This document shows positions 54,145 to 64,000 of a stretch of 64,000 nt of DNA, piece after piece. Origin of the DNA: Viola odorata (Eukaryota; Streptophyta; Magnoliopsida; Malpighiales; Violaceae). The notes beneath the pieces are model-generated. The model saw nothing but the letters and a program-made list of their open reading frames with translations, made no database searches and was not told the DNA's origin. A program made the position numbers and the translations under genes. Within the stretch, counting starts at the first letter, position 1. Each line of letters opens with the position of its first letter. The stretch covers positions 45,984,564 to 46,048,563 of the forward strand of contig OY829543.1 of the NCBI GenBank assembly GCA_963691705.1, given 5' to 3'.

Positions 54145-57104
54145 ATGGAAGATTATTCTAAGTACACGCATAGTCCTGTGCACTTGGCAGTTGCACGACG
54201 TGATTATGCATCCCTTAGAAAGTTAATCTCGACCCTCCCACGGCTTACCAAGGCTGGAGAGGTTAACAATGAGAAAGAGTCACTTGCTGCTGAGCAAGAT
54301 GCTGATGCGGTCTCTGCTGTGATTGATCGCCGGGATGTTCCTGGCAGAGAAACTCCTTTGCATCTTGCTGTCAGATTGCGGGATCCTGTCTCAGCAGAGA
54401 TTTTGATGGCTGCTGGTGCAGACTGGAGTTTGCAGAATGACAACGGTTGGAGTGCACTGCAAGAAGCAGTTTGCACAAGGGAGGAGTCGATTGCTATGAT
54501 AATTGCCCGGCATTATCAACCACTTGCTTGGGCAAAATGGTGTCGTAGGCTACCACGAATTGTTGCTTCGGCAGCTCGTATTCGTGATTTTTATATGGAG
54601 ATTACTTTTCATTTTGAGAGCTCTGTCATTCCGTTTATTGGCCGTATAGCTCCATCAGATACTTACCGCATTTGGAAGCGTGGTTCTAACCTACGTGCTG
54701 ATATGACCCTTGCTGGTTTTGATGGATTTCGAATTCAAAGATCAGACCAAACTTTTCTTTTTCTTGGGGATGGTTATTCTTCAGAGGATAGTAACATATC
54801 TCTGCCACCAGGTTCATTAATTGTTCTTTCTCATAAGGAGAAAGAGGTGACTAATGCCTTGGAGGGTGCTGGTGCCCAACCAACTGAAGCAGAAGTGGCT
54901 CATGAGGTGACCTTGATGTCTCAAACAAATATGTATAGGCCAGGCATTGATGTCACTCAAGCTGAGCTTATTCCTCATTTGAATTGGAGGCGGCAGGAAA
55001 GGGCAGAGATGGTTGGAAGTTGGAAGGCCAAAGTTTATGACATGCTCCACGTGATGGTTAGTGTCAAGTCAAGGCGGGTTCCTGGTGCTATGACTGATGA
55101 GGAGCTTTTTGCTGTCGATGAGGAAGAAAGGATGCCAAATAGTGCTGAAAATGATGATTTTGATGATGTACTGACAGCCGAGGAGAGGAAGCAGTTGGAT
55201 TCTGCCCTTTGCATGAACTCAGATGGTCCTTGTGAGGATGAGGAACCTGGGGTCCTTGAATACCAGGAAAATGGTTCTGGAGGTATCTATGAAAATGGTG
55301 AATCTAATGGTGCCATTAAGGAGAAGAAAGGTTGGTTTGGTTGGAAGAACAAAGGATCAAAGAACAGTGATGATCCTGAAGATTCAAAGATCTTGAAGAA
55401 ATTTTCAAAGTTGGCTCCAGAGGGTGGTTCCCAGAAAGCTATTGATAACCAAAAAGCATCTGAATCAGCGAGGGAGGATCTGGGGGAAGCCAAGAAGGGA
55501 AAGGATAAAACCAGCAAGAAGAAAAAGAAGAAAGGTCCCAGTACAGAGTCTAAGACTGAGAGCGAGTACAAGAAAGGCTTGAGACCTGTTTTGTGGCTGA
55601 CACCAGATTTTCCTTTAAAAACAGAAGAACTCCTGCCTTTACTCGATATATTAGCCAATAAGGTCAAGGCTGTTAGGAGACTGAGGGAGCTTTTGACAAC
55701 TAAACTACCACTGGGAACATTTCCTGTCAAGGTTATCTTTAATCTCTTTTTGTATTGTAACTTGTTTCTGCATTGTCTTCACTAGTGTGCGTAATTTCAT
55801 GTCTTCTCAGTATGGCTCATTATGATATCTAGTTGATGTGTGCTATAATACATACTTCTATAACCTTGTTAAGATCACCAGAGAACTGTTTATGTTTTGT
55901 GCATTAAATTTTTGTTGACTTGTGCTTCATCTTTTGTAGTCTCTGACTTGGGAAGATAGATATACCATAAATTCAACATTCTGTGTTTGGTACACCTTAT
56001 TTCTGGATATTCCTATCTAAGGGGAAATTACACTTCTTTTAGGGTTCATCAAATTATAAATGGATTGAAGCATTGTTAGTGGCCTGAAACACGGGGAACC
56101 CTTGAAATGGGCTGGGAATTCATTTTCTGGATTTCTCAGTTAAACTTGTGGTTTGCATTTCTGTGATCATTTCTCCGTGCCCATCTGTCCTTTGACTGCT
56201 TTCCTAAATAATGGATGTGGGGAAATAAGATATCTATTAATCCGTCATATTCATGTCTAGCACCTGTAGTAAGTTAATAAATGCACGCATTTTGCTTAAA
56301 ACTCAGTAGATGCACGTTTTTGGATGGGTGCTTTTATCACCCCTGATTCCCTGATATGGAGGTTTACTAATTTTTTCCCCAGCAGCATGGTGCTCTTTTT
56401 TTAAACTGGGGATTTGAAAGCGGTGCATGCATACCTCATGCAGACATTCTTACTGTAATCCTGGGCCTGCCGCCTGCATTTAGTTTAATCTTCAATGCCA
56501 AATGAGTTTTTCTTTTAATGCAAAATGTGAAGGTGCCTCTTATTAGGTTTTGTGATTTGGAAATGCTTTCTTTTTCCTTCATATTGAAGTAAAGAATTTT
56601 CATTGAATTGTTATAAACTTGGTGTATTCGACAACTTGACAGTAGGTCTAATCTGTCTGCATAATGAAACAAATAGCTGATGGGCAGTTCATAAGTCTTA
56701 TCTCTTTAATGCAGGTTGCCATCCCTATTGTTCCAACTATTCGGGTTCTTGTTACTTTTACAAAATTTGAGGAGCTCCAGCCTATAGAGGAGTTCTCAAC
56801 CCCCCTCTCCAGCCCTGCCCATTTCCAGGATGCCAAATCCAAGGACCCAGAGGGCACTACATCATGGATTTCATGGATGAAAGGTAGCCGTGGAGGGCAA
56901 TCAAGTGATGGTGAGAGTCACCGGTATAAGGATGAAATTGACCCTTTCCACATACCACCAGACTATACGTGGGTTGATGCGAATGAGAAGAAACGCCGCA
57001 TGAAAGCCAAGAGAGCAAAGACCAGGAAGCACAAGAAACAGTCGGCAGCCAGAGGTGGTGGGGATGGAGCTCAACACCATTCAAGTGAAGATGTGGAAGA
57101 ATAA
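54145..57104 (+). CDS. Ankyrin-repeat protein with GPCR-chaperone (ANKRD13-like) domain, copy 1
   Basis: Exons 54145-55731 and 56715-57104 give 658 residues. Ankyrin repeats occupy about residues 10-115 (SPVHLAVARRDYASLRKLIS, then GRETPLHLAVRLRDPVSAEI and NGWSALQEAV). The GPCR-chaperone-type domain follows, with conserved RIRDFYMEITFHFESSVIPF, RIAPSDTYRIWKRGSNLRAD, DMTLAGFDGF and GLRPVLWLTPDFPL. An acidic stretch (about 340-400), a Lys-rich linker (KKGKDKTSKKKKKKG), and a C-terminal DPFHIPPDYTWVDANEKKRR with a basic tail end the protein. Animal ANKRD13 proteins bind ubiquitinated membrane receptors or assist ER exit. The plant role is not settled. It is a tandem duplicate of the next gene, with the same exon structure. 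Confidence 0.93.
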
Positions 57105-58379
57105 TCAGATCAAGTATTCTGCAGTGTACTTTACCATCTCAAAATCCTTTGGGAAAGAGAAGAAGGAGGTAGCCATAGCACTCCGACTTTGCACGTCTAA
57201 CCTCTATATCATTATCGAATCAACGTGTATGATTTACAGAGTATTTGTTTAGGCGATCACTTCTTGTTGATTATGGAGGCTGTTGTCATCTGTTGTATTT
57301 TTATGTGATGAAACTTGAGAGGAACAGATACATTATTCCTTTTCTTTTTTTCTTTTTCCTTTTTGCCATTTGATAGCTTATTGTCATTCCTTTATCTTGA
57401 CATTGGTCTTTGTATCTAAGTGATGGTTATCAAGTTTACATCTTTGTAATTTATGTTTTTTTTGGGGCACTTTTTGGCTGTTTGTTTCTGGAAAAAACAA
57501 GTGAGAGATTATGTTTAGGCTTCTACAAACATCACCAGTGGTTGCAATTTGGCTTCAAAATACTTTCAAAGTCACTTGTGCATTTCTATTTAGTGCCTGT
57601 GCATCACAAAAAGTGGGACATCAAAGCTCTAACCAGAAAGAGAGAAGTGATAGAACTTGTCAAACCTAATGGGCACTCCATCTTCAGCCGCGTTAAGGTC
57701 GCCGGAACAACGCCAAGTGATTAGCTGCAACGTTTCTGACTCTCATATTTCAGCCTCTTTCAGGTTTCCCCTCTATGGAAGCGGCGAAACCTGGTACAGG
57801 AATCGACCTGTTTGTTTTGATCGGGCGTCACTTGGATTAGTTTTTTCTTTACTTAAAAATGTAATCTGATAGTTAGTTATTGTTAATTAGTTATTTGTGT
57901 CAGGTTCCCCCCTAATTCAGGAAACTAACTCGGAAATGGCTTTTTAACCATTTTTGGACCCAAAAAACAGGCAAGTGCTTGACAAAATCACTGTTTTTTT
58001 CCTCTTTTTGGATTGTAAATTTTCGTTTGGCGGCCAATGGAATTCTTCCTTTTAGATGTTAAATATGTGATGCAATTCTGAGTTTTTGCTTTGGTGCCTT
58101 CAGATTTGGGGTTCCCAGGAATTGGCAGAATTGTGGGGAATGTAGAGAAGGATGAGGTCCATATTGCCTCTTTCAGTTGTTTGTTTCAACCGGGTGCGAT
58201 TCGGATTCTCTCAAACACATGAACTTGATTGTGTGAGACGGTATGATTTTAAATCTCTTAATCATACTGGGTCCTTTTTGCCTGATAGAATCCTAAGTTG
58301 CTTGAATGGTGAAATTTAAGAAAGAAAAAAACATGATAGTTCAGAAAGCAGTCTAAGATATTGGAAAGGAACGAAAGAA
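57105..58379 (+). other. Spacer between the tandem ankyrin genes
   Basis: It contains the 3' UTR of copy 1 and the promoter plus leader of copy 2. Near 57695-57840 a leader-like stretch (gattagctgc(a/g)ac..., ggaagcggcgaaacctg, aggaatcga) resembles the copy 1 leader at 53410-53550, showing the duplication included the leader. The CT microsatellite is not present. The leader intron ends near 58101. No further gene is seen. Confidence 0.6.
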
Positions 58380-60370
58380 ATGCAAGATTATTCGGATTAT
58401 CTGCACAGTCCTGCACACCTGGCAGTTGCGCGGCGTGATCACGCATCCCTGAGGAGGATCACCTCAAGCCTCCCACGGCTTGCGAACGCTGTAGAGGTTA
58501 AGAATGAGAGAGAATCGCTTGCCGCTGAGCAAGTTGCGGATGCCATCTCTGCTGTGATTGATCGTCGGGATGTTCCTGGTAGAGAAACTCCTCTGCATCT
58601 TGCTGTCAGATTGGGGGATCCTGTCTCTACACAGATGTTGATGGCTGTTGGTGCAGATTGGACAATGCATAACGAGGATGGTTGGACTGCCCTACAAGAA
58701 GCAGTCTGGACAAGAGAGCCGTCGACTGCGATGATAATTGCCAGGCATCGTCAAGCACTTGCTTGGGCGAGATGGTCTCGAAGACTACCACGATTTGTTG
58801 CTTCAGCATCTCGTATTCGTGATTTTTATGTGGAGATAACTTTTCATTTTGAGAGCTCGGTCATCCCCTTTATTAGCCGTATAGCTCCATCTGATACCTA
58901 CCGCATTTGGAAGCGTGGTTCTAACCTACGTGCTGATATGACACTCGCAGGTTTCGATGGGTTCCCCATCAAAAGATCTCCTCGAACTTTTCTTTTCCTT
59001 GGGGAAGGTCACTTTTCAGAGGATAGTAATGCATCTCTGCCACCGGGTTCTTTAATAGTTCTTCATCATGAGAAGAAAGAAGTGACCAATGCTTTGGAGG
59101 GTGCTGGCACCCAACCAACGAGAGCAGAAGTCGCCCGTCAAGTGGCATTCTTGTCTCGGACCAGTATGAGTAGGCCAGGCATTGATGTCTCTGAAGCAGA
59201 GCTTGTTCCTCATTTGAATTGGATGTGGCAAGAGACGACGGAGATGGTTGGGAGTTGGAAGGCCAAAGTTTATGACATGCTTAATGTGATTGTGAATGTC
59301 AAGTCAAGGCAGGCTCCCACTGCTATGACGTACGGGGAGCTTCTTGCTGTTGACGATGGGAAAAAGGCGCTAAATGCTGCTGAAAATGATTTTAAAAATG
59401 AGGCGAAACAGTTGGATCCTGGGCTTCACACGAGAAATTCAGATGGTCTTCGTGAGGAGAAGGAACCTGCGGTCCTTGAGGATCCGGAAGATGGCTTTGG
59501 AGAAACTGGTGAATCGATTGGTCCTGTTAAGGAAAAGAAGAGTAGGTTTAGTAAGAACAACAAAGGATCAGAGATGCCAAGGAAAGTTTCAAAGAAAGCT
59601 GCTGAGAGCCAAAAACCATCTGACTTAGCGAGGGAGGATATCGGGGAAACTATGAAGGGGAAGGGTAAAAGCAGCAAGAAGAAAAAGAAGAAAAGCATCG
59701 ATGCGGAGTCTAAGACTGAGAGTGACTATCAGAAAGGATTGAGACCTGTTTTGTGGCTGACACCAGATTTTCCTTTGCAAACAGAAGAACTCCTGCCTTT
59801 ACTTGATATATTAGCCTACAAGGTCAAAGCTGTTAGGAGACTGAGGGATCTTTTGACAACAAAACTACCAAATGGAACATTTCCTGTCAAGGTAATCTCA
59901 TATCAGACTCTTTTATACAATGAGTTTTGTTTTTCTTCCTCCTAATGCAAAATGTAAAACTACCTTTTATTAGTTGTTTCCAGTATGATAATCCTATTTT
60001 GTTGAAGCAGGTTGCTATCCCTTGTGTTCCAACTGTTAGGGTTGTCATTACATTTACAAAATTTGAGGAGCTCCAGCCAGTGGAGGAGTTCTTGACCCCT
60101 TTCCCGAGCCCTAGTCATTTCCAGGATGCGAATGCACATGTCAGTGGCGCGGAGAGCAGTACATCATGGATTTCATGGATGACAGGTAGTCGTAGGGAAG
60201 AATCAAGTGATGGTGAGAGTCACTCATATACGGATGAGACTGAACCTTTCCACATACCACCAGACTATACCTGGGTTGATACCAAAGAGAAAAAACGCAG
60301 GAAAGCTGAGAGATTAAAGAGCGAGAAACGAGAGATAAAGTCAGCTAGGAGAGTTGGGTCTAGAGGTTGA
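58380..60370 (+). CDS. Ankyrin-repeat protein with GPCR-chaperone (ANKRD13-like) domain, copy 2
   Basis: Exons 58380-59891 and 60011-60370 give 623 residues with the same domain order as copy 1. Ankyrin repeats lie at about 10-115 (SPAHLAVARRDHASLRRITS, GRETPLHLAVRLGDPVSTQM). The chaperone-type domain (DFYVEITFHFESSVIPFISR, SDTYRIWKRGSNLRADMTLA), KGKSSKKKKKKS and GLRPVLWLTPDFPLQTEELL follow, ending with EPFHIPPDYTWVDTKEKKRR. Core motifs are unchanged between copies. The acidic linker is shorter, and the C-terminal tail lacks the GGGDGAQHHSSEDVEE end of copy 1. The intron is 119 bp against 983 bp in copy 1. Both copies look functional. It converges on the fucosyltransferase-like gene 489 bp downstream. 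Confidence 0.93.
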
Positions 60371-60859
60371 CATTGTTTGGCTGAAAGATGCTGGAGAATA
60401 TATGGATTAAAATCCTTTGAATCAAATGAGGTATCACTCCCTCTCTTCCCAACTGACCTTTATGCTTCTATTGTTCAAACTTGTGTATGATTTACTGTAT
60501 ATTTGTTAGGCAACCACTTCTTTTCTGGGTTTTCATCTTTGTAGCTAAGTGACGGTTATCAGAACGTCTCTTTTAGATACACGAAAGTGGGAATCGAACC
60601 CGAGTTCTGGTATAGTACTTTACCTTTTATGCAAACCGTAAACTTACCTCTTACTATTTGCATTGCACTCTTTTATGTTGTATCATACAACATATATACC
60701 TAATTTTTATTACAAAGCTGTGTACATCAAGAAGAATGTACAAGTGCGGCATCATAATGTGCAAAACTTGAGGCCAACTACATTTTTACGGATGCTAAAT
60801 TGTTAACTCAATTACTTTCTTGAAAAGAAAAAATAAAAATGCACATTAGAAGATTCTCT
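60371..60859. other. 489-bp gap between two convergent genes
   Basis: It must contain both 3' UTRs. On the minus strand, 60590-60603 reads GGGTTCGATTCCCA, a perfect tRNA T-arm/B-box-like sequence. I see no matching A box or cloverleaf, so it is a remnant or coincidence. Confidence 0.5.
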
Positions 60860-63800
60860 CTACCAGAACCTATCTTTGTTAACGCTCAAGTAGCCGGCCA
60901 TCACTTTCCCTCCGGTATTCCTCATACCGTCTATGAGAAAACACCATGTCGAACCCAGTGCTCCGATGAAATAGTCGGCTTCGGTCGCCATCAAGAAATT
61001 AACGAGGGGGTAGTTTGTGCTGGTTTGCCTTCCTAAGCTCGTCTCGTACTTGGCCATCGTTACGTTGCCAACTTGACGCGTTACATTCGTGTAATAGAAG
61101 TTCCAGTTTTTGTATAAACTTGATTTATCAATGACTTCCTGGAAAAAAACAAGTGACTGGAACTGTAAGAGAAGCAAAGTAGTTAAAGAATAAAAAATGA
61201 CATCGAAGCTTTAACCGTCAAGCTCTAACCTGCATTTCAGTCGAAAGCCAGATTCGACTGAGGTGTGGAAACCGCTGTCTGACTCGGTCAGCGAGATGCA
61301 TATACCCTTCGAATTCCACCACATTCATTTCACATGCCTTGTCTCCCATTCTTACATGCATGCTCAGCAATGGCCTGGGGATCCATGGTTTGTGATTCGA
61401 CCATAGAAATTCCTCGATATCTGACCTTCGGTTGTTTCCACCCTCCTGTCAAAGAGAAATTGCAGTTAATGTGAAATTGTAGGGATTAAACTTTACAATG
61501 CAAGAATTTGGATTAGGAGTAGCACTTAAAAGAATATTATTCTCTATGCAATTTGATAATGCATGAAAGATCAAACCGTTGGCCATTCACCACCAAGACT
61601 TGTAAGAACCATCTCTGCTGCTTCCTTCCCAAAAGCACCATTACGGGCGACGTTCATCAGGCCACAAGTATACTCAGTTTGAAATCTCATTAAATAGCGT
61701 ATAGCCTGCCAATAATGTAAGGAGATCATAATCAACCCACAAATTACTAGATGAACATAGAAATAAAATTTTAGGATAACTTATTTATCACTGAATGCAT
61801 CCAAGTCTTTTTCAGCATTCATGAAAGTTTCCATAATTTGGCGAGTGTGCAAGGTAAATTTTCACCTGTGCTCTCCACCACCTACGATCCATTTTCCGGT
61901 GAGAAGCAACCAAACTTCCGTTTATTTCTGTTGTAGGTTGCAGATAAGTCCATGGTTCACCCCATATCCTGTGCCACAATGATGGTTTTAGACTTTAGAA
62001 ATGTTCATCCCAAGTGTGAATCAATTACGCTAGCAATCGCTTACCGAGGAATCCGTCCAGTCCATATCTCTTTAGAAGTATAGTTATCTTTCATAGTTAT
62101 AGTCCCCTTTTCCAATGCTTCTTTATTACCCATGAGCTCAAAAGCACGATCTTGGCATTTTTGGGATGTTTCAGGAAAGAAGTAACATGACCAACTTGAG
62201 CGGGAAGAGCCTACAAAAGGAATTTAATGCTTCAATCCAAAGATGGAATATAATGCATCTAAGGCATTGACCCAAAGAATGAGAAACAAAAATTGCTAGT
62301 TGAAGAGTAAGATAACGAGAATCATTTGATAAAAGTTTCATAGGAGACAAAATTAGCTTTTGGATGTCCATGTAAGAACTCTAATCAAGTTGTCAATTAT
62401 TTATCTATACCTTTGCAACCATCATGGTCCGCCCGGTTATAGTAGTTGGTAACAAGTACTCTCTTCTCATTGATTGCAGTAGCAAGAAGTCCGCACATCC
62501 CAGCTAGCTGCGCTCCTTTCCCAAAGCCAGGTAACCTCTCCCAGTCAGCAACAAGAAATCTAACATCAGGGTCACTGCAGTTCAATGGATGTTGATGAAT
62601 CCACAAGTCACGCTGAACTTTTCTTGTGAGAGGGTAATTTTCCTCATCCGATCCACTTACCTGGAAAAAATAACGAAGCTTGCGCACGTCAAAAACTTAC
62701 AAGTTGTAATCAGATGGTTACTTATTTTGTAATTTGATTAAACCATGACATGTTTAGTTAAAGAAAGTTATAACCGGAATGAGGTTTTATTTTGGCAAGC
62801 AAGACTGTTTGGTTCTGAAATGCACGTTCGGCAAGACCCTGTATGTTTGATTACATAATGCATACATATAAATGATCATACAGATTATGATTAAATTACT
62901 CAGAAACATACCCAGGGAGGATAAGCACCTTCAGATATAGCTTGATGCCTAAACTGCTTAAGTTGCTCGTTGGCTGTTGATGCGGGATGCATGTCTAACG
63001 CTCCCTTCCAGGTTGTCCAAGGAGGAAACTTCTCGTTTTCAGCACGAGTATCGAGTCGTTTATATAGTACAGAATTTAATTTGCAGTCCTCCAAATGAGG
63101 GGCATTTGGCACACGAGAATTTTTCAGTCCCACGCTCTGCAAGTACTCGCTTTCTCCGTTTCCTGATTGAGATAGTAAGGCACTCCAAACTGAATACAAA
63201 AAAGACACTTTGTCATCATCCTCCTCCTCTTTTACAACTCTTTTGTAATCAACCTGTCTCTTAGGTTCCTCCGACGTAAAATTGCAGTCTATACTCTCCT
63301 TACTTGTAACCATATCTGCAATTCAAGACACCAAATTTCTTGAGGAATACAACTAAACTTATCTTTACGCAAAATAAAAATGCATTTTACTCATAACAAT
63401 GATTAATCAATAATTACTGAGCTTCTTCATAAAGGAAAATCTTTAGAGCAGGTGTATTATTTTCGAACCTTCCAAAGCACTCATCGATAACTAGCTCAAA
63501 AAATAGGATTGAGAGATAAATTGGAATTGTATTAGATGACAAGTGGATTGACTAATTACGATCAATGGTGAATTCAAAAGCTCCACTCAAATAAAGTGGA
63601 CCTAATCAACATCTATACACATCATAAAAGTCATCTGAAATTGAAAAATGTTGCTTGATACACACCCTTTGCCATTCCCTTAATCATCAGTTTTCGAATC
63701 AGACAAAGATACGGGGATTATATGTTAAACATGTTTTGTCTAAAAATGACGAATTCGAGAGAACGATATATTGCAAATTACATTTGCTACTAATTAGGCA

Positions 63801-64000
63801 TGGAACCAAAAGAAAAGAAAGGAAAGAAAATCTGCAGAACAAACAAGAGGTAAAGTGAGACTCACTGATGGTGCCAGAGGTTGAAGAATTCCACGGTGAA
63901 TTCCCGACCGAAATTCCGGAAAATGAAATCCCAGTACCAAACTGAAAAGTACCCAAAGAAGTGAGAGCAGCAAGGAACAGAGTGGTGAGACAGACACCAC
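60860..64000 (-). CDS. Plant alpha-1,6-fucosyltransferase-like glycosyltransferase (N-terminus outside the window)
   Basis: Minus-strand exons in order are 63866 to beyond 64000, 62912-63315, 62411-62660, 62045-62210, 61866-61968, 61577-61705, 61230-61445 and 60860-61138. All junctions are GT-AG and in phase, giving about 560 visible residues. The first visible residues, VCLTTLFLAALTSLGTFQFG, look like a signal anchor, so a type II Golgi membrane protein is expected. The lumenal part includes IHQHPLNCSDPDVRFLVADW, GFGKGAQLAGMCGLLATAIN, TWTYLQPTTEI-like EPWTYLQPTTEINGSLVASH, a donor-site-like LLSMHVRMGDKACEMNVVEF and TEADYFIGALGSTWCFLIDG. The HVRxxDK motif and the late TEADYFIGALGSTW stretch resemble GT23/O-fucosyltransferase-superfamily enzymes and plant proteins annotated as alpha-(1,6)-fucosyltransferases. 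Donor and acceptor are inferred from family only. Confidence 0.8.

Noticed and set aside
55287..55730. 147-codon minus-strand frame opposite ankyrin gene 1, rich in Phe and Ser
   Set aside because: It is antisense to the Lys/Glu-rich linker, and its composition is the expected shadow.
60580..60630. tRNA gene on the minus strand
   Set aside because: Only a B-box-like word is present; no A box, acceptor stem or anticodon arm could be formed.

Overview
This is nuclear DNA from a flowering plant, almost certainly a eudicot. It has spliced genes with short AT-rich introns, Stowaway-type MITEs, Mutator/hAT transposons and LTR retrotransposons of the plant Ty3/gypsy types. I cannot name the species.

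Positions 1-38800 are mostly one nested stack of mobile DNA. The outermost layer is a decayed Mutator-like element (about 1237-38799) with inverted ends several hundred bases long and a FAR1/FRS-type transposase. The transposase is now split into an N-terminal part (2041-4320) and a C-terminal SWIM part (37266-38050), 33 kb apart. Inside it sit an antisense PHLOEM PROTEIN 2-like fragment carrying a small hAT-like element, and an F-box gene amplified into a large inverted-repeat array (14006-20534, closing arm 36901-37262). The F-box 5' region was then hit by a second Mutator-like element (4625-13699, perfect 9-bp target duplication). That element carries a zf-GRF exon and an ALFIN-LIKE PHD exon, and was itself invaded by a 5.8-kb LTR retrotransposon without pol (4804-10588) and another hAT-like element (11079-11898). 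The closing F-box arm was split by a 16.4-kb Tat/Ogre-like retrotransposon (20535-36895) with 4.3-kb LTRs, a gag gene and no pol. Each of these four insertions has a direct target-site duplication, so the order of events can be read.

Positions 38800-64000 are ordinary gene space: a 12-exon diphthine-ammonia ligase gene (DPH6 type, 40669-47590, + strand), with a five-copy tandem repeat in one intron and a processed retrocopy in another; an AT-rich intergenic stretch with MITEs (47591-53200); two tandem ANKRD13/GPCR-chaperone-like ankyrin genes (54145-57104 and 58380-60370, + strand); and, convergent with them, a plant alpha-1,6-fucosyltransferase-like gene (60860 to beyond 64000, - strand) whose N-terminus lies outside the window.

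The most unusual feature is the F-box array. It comprises five tandem units of about 945-970 bp, each an antisense fragment followed by a sense fragment, bracketed by a full sense copy and a full antisense copy. Any transcript through it would fold into long double-stranded RNA matching the F-box family. Other points of interest are a non-canonical GC splice donor amplified five times with its intron, a run of six consecutive near-perfect hairpins in the large LTR, and a small hairpin with a compensatory base-pair change shared by the two pol-less retrotransposons.
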